A DNA stretch of 64,000 nucleotides, taken from NCBI RefSeq assembly GCF_001411555.2, contig NC_049912.1, forward strand, positions 25,863,722 to 25,927,721. The letters run 5' to 3'. A model generated the notes under the pieces. The model made no database searches, was not told the origin of the DNA, and worked only from the letters and a program-made list of their open reading frames with translations. This DNA comes from Juglans regia. Taxonomy: Eukaryota; Streptophyta; Magnoliopsida; Fagales; Juglandaceae. Made by a program: the position numbers and the translations under genes. Below are positions 46,301 to 59,966 of the stretch, piece after piece (position 1 is the stretch's first letter; each line of letters begins with the position of its first letter).

Positions 46301-48579
46301 TGGCATGCAAAAAGATGGCACCTCCAAGCAAGGTGCACCACGAAACATATGTAATTGAGGATTAAGATGGATGTTTAAGAACTCAATGAGCTTAAACCAA
46401 TGCATCGTTCAAGACTATATGATGGAACCATGAAGAAGATCCTAGAAGCAATGTAGGTGAAAAATAATATCGCCCATCCATCGTCACTCGGCTCGTCACT
46501 GCAATACCTAAAAAGTTTTCCATTTTATTTTTCAGAATTGAAAACTCCTCGAGATGCAGGTAATGGGCAAGTGAAAAGGGTCCAAAAGAATCACACCCAC
46601 CAAGATTACAACTTTAAGGAAAAGAGTAGAAGCCATGTGGGTTATCGCATCTACTAGATGTCTAGTGTTTAGAAATCCAAGCAACAATGGAAGAAACTTA
46701 CTAATCCTGGAAACTCGTACACTATGCCCAAAGCAAACTAAGACCTTATATGATGTGGACCTCTATCTTCCACAAAGTGGTGGGCCATGACGGTTTGACT
46801 AGCTCAACTTTCATCGGATCTTTAGCAAATTAATAAACAGTGTCTTGCATTACGATTAAGCAAGTGTTTCATCTTGCAATAAGGTCCCTTGAAATCTCAA
46901 AAATTAACTGATAATATATTAATATATTACTAACGTGGAAATAATAAATTATGGTCCGTCTCTCAAGCACAGAGAAAGCCACCATTCTTGGCCATTAATC
47001 AGGACCTTGTTGGTATTCTTAATCTTAGTACTTACCATCCATGAAAGGGCACTCCAGGAGTTGGTAATCTACGCTGTATTTTTAGGAATCTTACATAGCT
47101 GTTATAATATACCCATAATCAATAGCTTTTGAACAATCTCTTCACAACATAAATACTTTGGGCTCCAAACCAATAGATTAGGGAAAATGCAGTAATCACA
47201 GCAGCATCTAATCCCTAGTTGCTTTTAAGCTTTCAAGTTACTTCTCTTAAATTCCATCTAGGTATATTTCCCAATTAGTTTACTCCACCTAAATCTTACA
47301 GTTAAAGTGATTTCCTAAAAGGAGTAGATTAATTTGTAAACTGAACATGAACATACCTGAACACCTCGTTAGCTAGCAATAAGAAGCCCCAAGTTACAAG
47401 CCATAAAGAAGACTCCAAAATTTAATCTGGTACATGGAACAACCCACATGGTGCAGTGTACCAAAACAGAATGAAAATGATAATATGCACATTCTTGGTA
47501 TAAATTGCGGTCATGTAACCTGATAATTGAAGGTTGAAGCCTAACAATAAAGTCATGAAAGCCTAATGAATCAACATATTAACATGTATGCTAACATTTT
47601 TTCATTCCTCTTATTTTTCCCCTTTTCTTTTGGAAGGAGTGGGGGCTGTAATGTTTAAAATTATGCATAGTTAATATAATCACGACTACAATATTTTACC
47701 TCAAGGATATTTTGAGTGGTAGACAAGCCTTCAACAAGGTTAACCTCTATAATATTGAAAGATGTATAGATATTTTTCTTTATTGAAGATGATGATACTT
47801 CAATTTTATAAAGATGCATAGATATTGCCGAGACCAATCAGTATGATTTATCCTGGCTTCTAAGAACCTCACTACTTTCAGCACTAATCAACCATGCCAA
47901 CAAGTCAAACTTCTAGTAAATTTCAATTAGTTTAAGTTTAAAGAACCAAGATTGGCCAACTCTTGCACGTCTATGACCAAGCTTATGATATGAACTTATA
48001 AGCAACTCCTCTCTTTCCACTTTCCTAGTTTTCAGAAAAAAAACTACAGAAATTAACGTTAGCAATCTGCATTGGCTTGCACTGCCTTTGAATTTAAAAC
48101 TGCTTACCTAAATAAAAGTAAAATCACAAATTTTGAAAAAGTACTTGCTCAATTCCAATTTCCAAACCTATACCTTTACCCAAATCAATCGCAACTAGAA
48201 CACATTTCAATCATGATTTCCAAAATTCTAACTCAACATCACAAAGTCCATGTACTAACATAACCAACTCAATTGATTAGGAGACAGTATCCAATTTGGA
48301 CACACAAACCCACAAACATTGTTAGCAAATATGGAATTTATGAATCACATGACATTAGATGATTTTTAAGTTCTCCTATAAAACCCTTTGAAGCCCGCGC
48401 TAGGATCTATATCACAAGAACCTACGAAGTTTGATAGAGCAGGACTTGTAAGAAAGGTCACGACTTTTAGCAACAGATGGTCTAACAGTAACCATCACAA
48501 AGGATTTGGCAGCACAGTCATCCTATTTAGGAAATTCATACATGTAAATGAGTGTAAAGACTAAAGAGACCTGTACTGT
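43390..48579. other. Long intergenic region, no gene recognised
   Basis: The LAZY 5' flank is followed by AT-rich DNA with a (TA)n tract at about 44341-44361, an A/AAG-rich tract near 44383-44413 and a (GA)n tract at 44828-44850. The ORF at 44711-45097 is translated microsatellite plus unrecognised sequence. Nothing between 45100 and 48579 shows protein motifs or intron-exon structure that I can identify. Non-coding genes cannot be excluded by eye. Confidence 0.45.
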
Positions 48580-51470
48580 TTAAAGCTCGTCATGTTCAGT
48601 AACTGCGGCACCTGTCAAAACAAATTACAGCAACCAAAGTAAATATAAAACTTCCCTTTGTAGGAAGATGCACTTGGGAAGTATAAGGTATTAGACAGTT
48701 GTTAACATACAAAAGGGTTTTTTTTATTTTTAGTCTCTTGCCGGGTTTTTTTTATGAAAACACGTGACATCCCTAGCCTATAGGAAATGGGTGTTACACT
48801 ATCATCCTCCACCTTGTTCTTACAAGGGTAAGAAGCGCTGGTTCATTGGCTTTCATTTTATCACCTTGTGTTTCACTTTCCAAACAGGTTGGCAATTTGA
48901 AATGAGCCAAATTTCCAGGAAAGTGAAACACAGGCTTGAGCAGAGAAGAATAAACGACTTTCCATATTGACTAGGGGAAAAGAAAACAGAGAAGAACTTG
49001 ACCTGTAGACACCTCTTTAAAGAAAAACGAGATCTCTCTTTGAGCTGATTGAGTAGAATCTGAACCATGAATGCAATTCTTTTCTGAATCTAGCCCGCAC
49101 ATTGCTCTGATGCTGGGCAAAAAAAAAAAAATCAGAGCAAATAATAAAGATCTTACAAAGAACTATTTAACAGATGACATCATAACATTTTCTGATTGAA
49201 TTCAAGAATCCTGATATTATAAGAGAAACTGACAATGGATCATACACTTATAAGGCAAAATAATGAGAAAGACGGTGAAAAAGGTACAATTACAAAGAAG
49301 ATCGGACTTAGAACATACCTGTGTGGACGAGTAACCTTAGCCTTGTGTGCATCAGTTGGTCCAATCAGATCACGCCAATCGGCAACAGCATTTTCCTTCT
49401 CCAAAACCATAACCAACACTGGGCCACTGATTCCCATGGAGTCTCAGAGAGAGGTATAAAGTGAGCCAAAGTAAGTATCATAGAGCAAATGAATCCCATC
49501 ATAGAAGCAAACTAACTATTCAGAGTAGTTTCAAGATCATTAAAGCTCAATATGATGCCAGCTGTATAGAAACCCAACCATTCTATGATGAAAGCTACAT
49601 CAAAATCCAGAAGACCCTCAATGCTTGTTATTTGTCATATTTCTAAAAACAAAAATAGCTATAAATTCTGATGCTTCAGGATCTCAGATATAATTTTTTT
49701 AAAGTAAAAGGAACAATGGAAGTAGCAAATGTGGATGCCCAACAATCGAATCGCCAATAAAAAGTAAAGACTAATACAGGTTGATCTTGCTATACCTCAC
49801 TTTTCTTCTCAACACAGGAGACAAACTGTCTCCTATTCTCTTAAACTGAACAGAGGCTTTAATATTTTTTTGAAATAGTCCTACATATGAGCAATTATCA
49901 AACAAGGTTATGTAACAATATACACCCATCGGAAAACCCTGACCTGACATTTCAAAAAGCTGTAGACAAGAGTGGAACGCTGACAGAGACCTCTACTGGA
50001 TGACAACTTAAAAATAACTAAACAGTCACAACTACCAGGCTCTGATAAGCTTCAGAGAATGATAATATAAAACTTAACAGTTTCGCACATTGGGTACATA
50101 CTGCCATCGGTCGACTAATTAGTGAAGACAACAGTTAATGGTTAACCATGATTTTCATAACTTTAGTTTCCCAACCACTTCCATGGCCATTGGAGATATT
50201 TATTTGTCCCACACTATTAGCATGAAATGTGGATCCTTGTGTAAATTTTATGATAGACTAGGAAAACATTTGAAAAGAGAAACCTGATGAAAATCTAACT
50301 TGCTTTAATCCAGCAGTGTATTAACATGCAGCAATGCAGACAACTACCATGGAGCTTGCCAAACAATAAATGTAAACAGCTAAGCAATTAAGGAAATTCA
50401 CTCAAAAACCAACTCATGAGGTTAATTCTCACTTGAGAAAAAAAACAAAAACAAAAATAACATGCAATAATCTAAAAACAATATAGTATATACCTCGTTA
50501 TGTATTTGATGAGGTTAGAAAAGAAGCTTTTTGTAGAGTGCTCAGCATAAAAGCTTGCTGCAGTGTCTTCATCAAGTTGAACAATTGTTTCCTTGACAAT
50601 ACGGAAACCAGACTCCAGAATGACATTCTTTATCCTATTAGTGTAATTACCAGACATTCCATCTGGCTTTATCATAGCCAAGGTCTTCTGTGTGCTTCCA
50701 CTGCTTGAAGACCTTTTTTTAAGCATTTAACCCAAGTAGGTTAAAACAAAATGGTAGATGTTGGAATAAGAAGTCCCCCCCCCTCCCCAAAAAAAAAAAA
50801 GAGGCTAAATCAGGAAAAAAAAAATTATCATCAGAGAAAGTTCATAAAACTTTAGACACAGAACTAGCAACGCATTGGAACTGTAAATGCTCATAATTAT
50901 GTCTATATATATTTTTCTTAATCTGCCTCTTCTCATTTTTTCCCATCAAGTGATGCATAGGCATGAAAGTGTGTAGAAAATTCCAGTCTCCTTAAAAAAG
51001 CCCTACAACCCTTATACATATATCCTCCACATTTTTCTTTTATTCTAAACGGTTCCTTAGCAACTGAACGGAGCACGAAATGTACTTCAATTATGTTCAT
51101 TGTAAATGACTCGATGTAGTCGTTGATCTTGTCCTAGGAAGCATTCTTTGCTTTGGTAGTTCTAAATTACCTTGAACTCTTTAATATAACACTTTCTGAG
51201 CGCTTATTCGTAAGCTCAATAGCTAGAGTTTCCTAGCAACCGAACTGAGAAAAAATATTCAACCGAAGCAAATTCAAATCCAACATCCGTCTACTTTAAT
51301 GCTGTAAAATTCAAAAATGGTACTTTCTTTCCTTATCCATAGCTCAAAAATAAGTATTTCTTAAAAAAAACTTGAAACCCTAGCTTCGTTTACCTGCAAG
51401 GGAAAGGAACAGAGACCAGAAGATAGAAGAACAGAAATCTCCCGAGGAGCAGAAATATACGAAGCGTCAT
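48580..51470 (-). CDS. Nucleoside diphosphate kinase with signal peptide and HDEL tail
   Basis: Five exons: complement(join(48580..48611,49003..49112,49319..49426,50494..50712,51394..51470)), 546 nt, 181 aa. NDPKs transfer the terminal phosphate of ATP to other nucleoside diphosphates through a phosphohistidine. Exon 1 codes a hydrophobic leader ([18 protein letters not shown]). The catalytic core has LAMIKPDG (Lys41), [20 protein letters not shown] and NCIHGSDS with the active histidine at residue 150. The protein ends TEHDEL, an ER-retention signal (178-181), so it should act in the ER lumen. Phases of all exons agree. It matches the Arabidopsis At1g17410 type as I recall it. The exon 2 acceptor (AAAAAAAG|G) has a weak pyrimidine tract but is the only one that keeps the frame. 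Confidence 0.93.
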
Positions 51471-53154
51471 TTGAAAGGTTAAACTGCAATGATAAAAATG
51501 ATCATAAATTGAATAAAAATTTGAAAAAACACAAAACTGATGATGGAAATTGCTGAACAGATTAACTTTCCAATTCTAACGCTTTGCACAAAATTAATGG
51601 CTTTGAAAGTTGAGGAAATAAAAGAAAACAGTATAAATGTGATAGCTACGTCAATCGGTGGTACTCTTCGACGATCGGGTTCAGTTAAGGGGAGTTTGTG
51701 TTGTTGTCATTGCTGCTATTATTACTTTTGGGTAATTTAGTCCATGAAATTGAATTTTGTAATAACAAAGATTGAGAGATTGGTAAAAAAAAAAAAAACA
51801 AACAAACGGGGAAATACCTGTAAATTGTAATTGTGGGAATGAAACGCACAATGAAGAGAACAAGCTCTTGCCGCGAATGAGAGGTGGGCGGGAAAAATGG
51901 AAAGAACATAGATTTGAAGTATAGGATTGGGTTTATAAACCTGAGTTTAGAGAGGGGGATATTAGATGATGGCTGAATTCCCGAAGCGTTTAAAAAAAAA
52001 AAAAAAATCTTTGTAATCAAATATGTGTTCATTATTTTTGCTATTTTCTTGGATTTTGGATGTTATATTTATAACTATCTTTTCTTTTCTTTTTCTATGG
52101 AAAATAAACTTCATTAGTTCATAAAAATAAAGTTACAGTTATGACCTGATATATATATAGAAAATCTCAGATTACAAGTCAACTACTCACGGTTAGGGAT
52201 TCATCAATACACAAATTCATTTGTGACTGATATGATCTTAACTTCTGTAACTCTTTACAAAAAACTCTTATGAGATATCACACTCTGTCTAAAGCAGATA
52301 TTTCGAACCCCACCTCCAGAGAGGTGAGGATTTTCACTCTGTGAACAAAATGTCTAAATGACTATTTCTTTTTTAATTTTACCTAAATAAAAGAAAATAA
52401 CAATAAACATAAAGATAAATGTGAAAATGACAAATTATAGCTGTAAATCCGAATTTTCAGTTTGAATAAAAACATAATATAAAAAATAAAGAGATTGTGG
52501 TGATATGTGAGAGACATGCACCATGCTAGGAGTGTGGCGGTCAGTCGAGTTTGAAGAAACCAAGGTCTCTAGTTCCAGAAACTCTGCATGTGGTGGCAGT
52601 AGAAACTTCCTAGAGCAATGGTGCGTGGATCTCACGCGCTGCTATGACCTGCGCGTGTGACTCACATGCCGCTCTGTTCGATAAATACCTTCAGCTGTTC
52701 GAATGATCGATAGCCTGGAAATCCTGCAGAAGGGCACGTAATGGTCACTAGACTTCAAAAAATAGCATATCGACATTTTGCCATACTTTAGACGAAAAAA
52801 CAACCAAAATTAAAAAATAAATGGATAACACAATTTATAGTCTAACCAGATGAGAGGAGGGAAGTTTTGAGAAATGTACAACTTGTACATTGTATACAAC
52901 TATTCGTCTAAAAAAATAGAGTAATGCTATAGAGAAGCTACTATAGCAATGCATGCTTTGTACTCACTGCGTGGCTGCTTCTAGTTAATTATTCTCAACA
53001 CTCACTTGGAGAGATGTGTGGTCTACATGATATTACATCATGTGTGTAAAATAGATACTACTCATAATAACTTCTATCTATATTTATTCAAAAAAATATT
53101 AGGCCTGTATAGCGACTTGAGAACAGTAAATTTCTAAGAGCAATGTGCAAGTTG
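51471..53154. other. NDPK upstream region and intergenic DNA
   Basis: The NDPK 5' UTR and promoter probably lie in the first few hundred bases. No gene is recognised in the rest. A repeat-like segment lies near 52916-53110 (ATGCTATAGAGAAGCTACTA). Confidence 0.45.
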
Positions 53155-53745
53155 AGAAAACCGGTTAGACTGATTCTTGTCGGTTCGGGGGTTGGTTTTG
53201 AGCCTTCTACTCGTTTTTTGGGTCACATCCAAACAAATAGATATGGATAAAAAAAAAAAAAAAGATAAACCGGTTGAACCGAGCGTAACCGTTTGGGTCT
53301 GAAATCGATTCTAAACCTGTTTTCGTATTTTGAAAATAAGTTTGAACTGAATTGGACAGATATTATATATATATATATATATTTAAATTTTTTTATATTA
53401 TTTATATAATATATATTATACATGCTAAATTATTAATTAATATAACAAGAAAATTTAATCTTATTAGTCATATATATTAATCTTATAGTATAAAATTAAT
53501 ATAACATAAAATTAATTGATTTTTTTGCAACTTTTATAAAATGATGTCATTTAGCTTAGGTAAGTTAAACGATGTCATTTTATATAACAATAATATATAT
53601 ATATATATAAATATATTATATCAATTGGTTCACTGATTTGAACACGGTGGAGAACCAATTGGCCAGCAGCCGTTCACAATATTTGGACTGCTGGCCAATC
53701 TGTTCTCCACCAGTTTCAGCCGATTCTAGAATCCGGTGGTTCCTT
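53155..53745. repeat. Non-coding repeat with CCGGTT ends
   Basis: Starts near GAAAACCGGTTAGACTG and finishes near GAATCCGGTGGTTCC. Its middle is TA-rich and shares the GATGTCATTT-type core with the repeat at 10890-11060. It contains the hairpin at 53646-53711. Confidence 0.45.
53646..53711. repeat. Near-perfect 24-bp hairpin
   Basis: The left arm is GGTGGAGAACCAATTGGCCA plus GCAG. The right arm on the minus strand is GGTGGAGAACAGATTGGCCA plus GCAG. There are two adjacent mismatches and an 18-base loop. Confidence 0.9.
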
Positions 53746-54060
53746 TTCAGCGCTAACATATGACTTTCGTAAAAAAGTAATCTTCATCAGGAAAAACACT
53801 TTCTCATAACGAGGTTCAAAAATTTTTTTTTTATTTAATAAAACTGCGAAAGCCTTGTTAGAGTTCCTACAAATCCTGACACAATTTATAAATGGATATG
53901 GCTCTACATGAGATATTAATAAATTTGTAAAACCAATTTATAAGTTAATTTATAAATTTTTTGTAAGATCTTGACTAAATATCTGACTTCACCTTATATG
54001 GTGTCTTCGGGGTTTGTGCATTCTGAATTCTTCAATGATCCACCGGATTTACGTTGTTCA

Positions 54061-57000
54061 TTACATGCATTCACAGAGTTCACAACAGCAATTGAGACAC
54101 TCAAAACAAGCGAGAGCAGCGCAGAGCTGCGTGAAAACTATTGCACACTGATCATTCATATACGAGCAAGTCTTAATGAAACACATGCAACAGCAGCGAT
54201 CAAGTAGCTGGCCACAGCAGTTGGAAGCAGCCTTCATCAACAGTTGTGCAGGATCAAATGACCCGGCTTCTTCCGTTCCAGGTGCAATGTTCCCTGCCGT
54301 TGCAGCCAAGTTGCCAAAGCCGACCCCTAGTTTCCCCAGGATCATCATCTTCTGGCCCTCCACCTCCACCTCCACCTGCTTTTGCTGTTTTAGCTTCCTG
54401 TTTGCCTGTTTCAATGCAATTCAAGGAAATCAGTAACTCTAATGAATTTGGAGTTACTTTCTGTTTAGATGTTTTGTGAATGATCTCCATAATGAAGATG
54501 CTATGTGATAAGAAGTCTATGCACGTGAAACCGCTAAATGATTTTTTAAGAGCAGAAAAAACTAATGCATGCGGAAAGATCAAACGCATGTTGTCACTTA
54601 AATGGATCATTCTGGAAAAACTATAGAATCTATTATCTGCTTGCTAATAATAAACTGCACCAAAAACTTTCATGCAGAGTAGCTAGAAATATTGATGGAG
54701 ATCCTCAGGAAAACGCATACCTCTTGTATCCAAACCCGTTCGGGTGCTTTCTTCCCTGCATCATCCTGAACAAAAACCATGCAAGTATACTCACATGGAA
54801 CTCCAGTTTGGACACTCATTTTGGCAACCTATAAGAATCAGCTAGGGAAATTAGTTACTTAAAATAAGCACATAAATCACGATTGCAGCAAGAAAGATGA
54901 ACAATTATCCTTTGTCGTTATGTTGGCACTTGTATTTGTACATACTAAGACAAGGCTACAACTTCATCATTTATGTTAAGCTGTCTAATGGTGAGAAGGT
55001 TAGGGTTGAAGTGATCATGCTGTAACTAAAATAAATTCTTACACAGGACTCTGAAGTTCGGCGAGTATAGAATGATCACAGTTAGCCACTGCAAGTTTGT
55101 CTTAAAAAAACTTTCTTCTCTGTAAACTGTACCCTGCCAACCTGGGAACGCTAATTCTTTTTTTCTTTTTGATTCTCTAGTTTACAATCATATTGATGGC
55201 TGTTTTCAAACAATATTTGTATATAAATTGAGTCTAGTTCTGTTCTTTATAATGACTAATCCGACTGTAGGAAATTCCATAAAAACTAAACCTTCTCCTC
55301 CAGTTCTTTATTTCCCGACAACCATGCACGAGCTGTGAGTATATCAATATGTCTTCTCGTAAGTACCTGCTGGAAAGAACAATAATTAGAGAATAAAAGT
55401 GCCGAAGTAGCCAAAAATATTAATTTGCACATTTTAATGGAGGCAATGTACCCTCATCAATTCATTCAGAGAGTGGGGGAGAGAATTATATTCAAGCATG
55501 ACAGCTCAGGAAGATAGAGATCCATACCTCTGAGTTAGTTTAGAATCTACGTGAGTCTAGTAGCAAAAATGGTCATTCAGCACGGGGGACCTTATGAACA
55601 ATGCACGTGCAAGGAAGCATACGTGTTGGGGAATTTTATAGTTGATTTTTTTTTTTAGGGGGGGGCGGGGAGATTTCCAAGATCCAAAAGTTTTAATATG
55701 CAACTTCATGTGCAATGTAGAGAGTGAGGGTAGGAAGATAATTGAGGAGTTTATTTCTGGGCACCTTTGCAAATTCCCTCCCCACAAATATAACATAAAT
55801 ATAAGAAACAACCAGGTTAGAAACATTACTCTATCAAGCGGCATATCCTTTGCTCTTTGCACTTTCAAGTCTATTACAAAATTGCTCATATCTGCCAAGG
55901 TACCACTAATTTTAACAGAGTCCGGAAAGTTTCCATTGTATCTTCCTGATAGAATCAATGGACTTCCAGACGAAAGGTCCAAAACATGAGATGGAAACAA
56001 CTGCAATCAGGAATAGGAAGGATGACAATATGTTACTCTGCAGCCAAAGATATCCTACTAGACAAGTAAATGAAGGTTCCCTCCAAGAACAAACATATTT
56101 TATCAACAATCTCTTAAAGTGAAATGGGCGTATAATCAAGCATATTGTTCAATCCAGTATGAGCAGAAACAAAAATTCCCACATAGGACCTGTGTACCTC
56201 AAGTGAGTCGACATGTTCTAATGCGTCCGTCTTAACATTGGCAAGAATGACTGATGATGCACTAGTGATTAGTCTTTGCATTAAGAAGTAAATTGTATCT
56301 GGTCAGAGAAAAGATAACATGAGATTATAAAATATATAATCAGAGTTAGTAATTACAATAACTGGTATATTCGGGACAAGGAAAAAAACATTTGTGGTAT
56401 TTAACAATTAGTCTATCCCTTACTAGATTATCAAGCATTCCATTGATAGTAATGGTGAAAACCTAGATGGCTTGGGTAATTTCAGGTTTTAAAATGATGT
56501 AGTTCCAAGTGTATTGCAGGTTTAGAGAAACACGTGTCCATCTTGTGCAGAGTGCCTCAATGCTGCTAAATTGCACTTTTACAAAAAAAACCTTGGTGGG
56601 GTAATGATAATACTCACAATTATTAGAAAGGTTAAAAACTGTTTCAATAATGGAAAAAGGAGAAAGAAAAAGGAAGCTGACCTGCATCATAAGCTGCATC
56701 ATAGTGACCCATCCCAATGTGTGCTAGCGTTTGCAAAAAGTAATGATTACAATAAGAACCTGGAAAAATGTTCCACTCCATAATTAATGAATAATATTAA
56801 CACTAGGAAAACTACTAGGTGTATCACACGGATAAACACAGATGAAAAATAAGAAAAAAAATCATGGATTGGTGGAAGTTGGAGAGCTTCAAACAGGAAC
56901 CAGATGATAAAAGATTGGAGATTGGTTAAAATGGTTTGAATATGCACAGTGAAGAGTGAAGACAACAAAATTCACTGCCCTGACTCAGAAAGAGTGAGTT

Positions 57001-59935
57001 CAAATTAAAGGTGATGCAGAGATTGAAGGACCAGTAGCATAGGGTCAGAGGAGAACAAACATTAAAACATACTGTCATATAAAATGTAGGGAAGGCAGTT
57101 CTGAATAGCTGGGACTGGAAATGAGTTGAGAAGATTACATTGAACTATGGAAAACGTAAAGCAAGCAGGAATGGATTTGCAGAGAGGTGAAGGGGTTTTG
57201 GCCTTGGTGAGTTGTTATATGATGCTGAAAAAGAGAGAGTTGACAAGTAATATTGTGTTTTGGGGGGTGAGATGAGAATTTTGTGTTTTGTTTTAAAATT
57301 TAAAATATTAAGTTTTAATATTATTATTGTTTTGGGATTTGAAAAATGTGTATTGGGATTTGAAAAAGTTGAATTATTTATTATATTTTGTATGGAGATT
57401 TGAAAAATGTGTAATGATGAGATGAGATGAGATGATAATTTTGTGTTTTGGTTTTGGCCCCAAACCTGCCCTAAGTGAAACCCCAAACAGAACTCCTACC
57501 TATGCCCAAAGTACATATGCGAGGACAAATTGAGTCCCCACTTTTGAGATAGCCTTTCATAATATTGCAAATCTTCTTTTCATCCTCAACAGCACCATCA
57601 GTAATGAGAAAAATGAGAGGAATTGAATCGGTAGTCTCAGCCAACAACTTCATTGCCTAAATACAGGAGATCGTAGTAAATATTATGTACTCCCTCATGA
57701 ACATGAACAGAGAAAGTGAAGAGTAATTAATTTGTAAAGTAGCCCATAAATGAGTTGTAAGAATGTCATAGGGGTATTCCCATAATCCAATTTATCAAAA
57801 ACCTGTCGAACAACTTGCTTTAAGGATAAACCTTTTTAATGGCAGTAGCCACAGAGTGCACGTTACAACATGGCAGTGGCACAAGACCTCTTACAGAATC
57901 TTCTATAAATGCAGTACGGCAGGAAAAAATATAGTAAAAGAAAAGTAAGAGCTCCACTTGTTATCAACTAGTTCCACAACATACGATTTCTTATAGACGA
58001 CAGATCACGGAAGTAAGCAGAGTAGAATAGAATAAAGTTGGTAGTTTCTTTGAGTTTCTATTTAGCTTTTTTTCTTTTAAGCAACAACTATGCAGGAAGG
58101 AAAATGGATGAAAATCTTCAAAAAAAAAAAAATTTGAACTTCGCAAGTGTTAAAATTGGAGTAAATTTGATCAGCGATTTGGAACATGTTAAAACTTAAA
58201 ATCACCTGATTTAGAGGAAGCAAAATGTTCGTACCACCATCTGCTACAAGATTAACGTCAACCCACTCTGTAGCATTTGAGACTGCTTCCATGGTTGCCA
58301 GCTTCATTGTTGATGAGAATAAGTGTATCTCTCCATTAAAAGCTATTATGTTAAAACTATCTTGAGGGTTGAGCTTGGAGAGTGAGGCCACTAGTGCATT
58401 CTTTGTATTCTCAAGAGGATCTCCCCTCATGCTCCCGCTTATATCAATAAGAAAAACAACGTTCTTTCTGAAAACCTATCAAAATCACTAAATTAATGGA
58501 AAGAGAATTACCAGGAGGAATTTGAAAATGTCTAAAGTATTATTGTTGCCAATAGGTTTGGTAACTTAAAACTATGCATATAAAAACTCACATTATTACC
58601 ACACTTTTTCAAACACCAAAATGACCATCACATAAGAATTTAGTTGAAAGTGAAAAACCAAGTAAATGCATTTCCCACAAATGCAAGGCATCAAAAGAAA
58701 AACGTTAGAAAAGAAGATACTGCGTTCTGCTAACAAACCTTCCTACTCTGGATATTTACAGAAAATAGATAGAGGCAAAACATCTCTCTTTGATCAAAAT
58801 CCCGAGGAAATGGAGATTGCAAGAGCACACCACCAAAAATGTCACTTGAAGTAACCTGTAAAAACAGTAGTATATAAGACAGATCATTCTTGCATCTTTG
58901 AATGTGATGATATTATCATAACCATTAACACTGTCAAGTAATCAATCCTTCCTATAGCAATACAAGCCGAGAAATATGCAGTCACAAAACAACCAATAGT
59001 TCTTACAGTATAAGAGAAAGTGAAGTCTGCATTTGACCATACTGGTACTTCAGCTTCATATAAGAAACTTACTTTACTAACTTCTCGTGTTAGTTCCTGA
59101 AAATTCATTAAAAAAAAAAAAAAAAATGTTATTTATGTGTATCTAGAAACTGGACAAAGCATACAAAGAGTAGTTACCTTTAAAGGATGGCTGATACTTC
59201 TGCATAACAATTCTCTCCCAGTACCAGAGTTCACCTTGAGAAAAATCTTCTCTCTTTTAGAAATTTTCTTCCCAACGGGATTGACATATGCTGGAAAACT
59301 AAAAGGTACATTGAGGCAAAACTGGCCACCAAGATATATTAATTTCTGAGACCAACTCATCTTAATCGAGAGAGTGGTGCCTCCATCAACCTAAAGGATA
59401 AAACTAATTACTAACATAAAAGAATTGAAAAATAAATAATAATTCTTTGGTTTGGAAACTGAAGAACGCACTGCATGCACTTGATAATATAACCTGTGGA
59501 ACTTTTAAAGTGTATATCTGGCATTTGATAAAACGTCCATCTTCACATTTGGTCATTTTCTCGATGTCTTTTACATCTTCCATTCGAATCAACTGAGTAC
59601 GATAAGATCTTCCACTAACATCAACCTCGACACCTAGGAGTGAACCCTGTTAGCCACATCAAGTTTTTTCTTGAGAACTTAATATGAGTAGCCCGAACAA
59701 CTTCAGAACGTACAGACGCCATGCATCATAAATAACAAAATGAAGAGCATTAAAATTACTTAACAACGCAAAACCCTGAGAAGAGAAAAAAGTTGATGCT
59801 TTTTCAAACAACTCTTCTTAATTTCAAATTGACTCGACAGGAAAAATGAATGTGGATACCTACCCAAAAAGAAAGAAAACTGCATATTGTTCTTAACAGG
59901 CTTAAACTGGAATCCGAATCACACACATAACTTTA

Positions 59936-59966
<31 letters not shown>

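Noticed and set aside
49235..49459. Plus-strand ORF over NDPK exon 3
   Set aside because: Antisense shadow of the conserved GPVLVMVLE...GPTDAHKAK exon.
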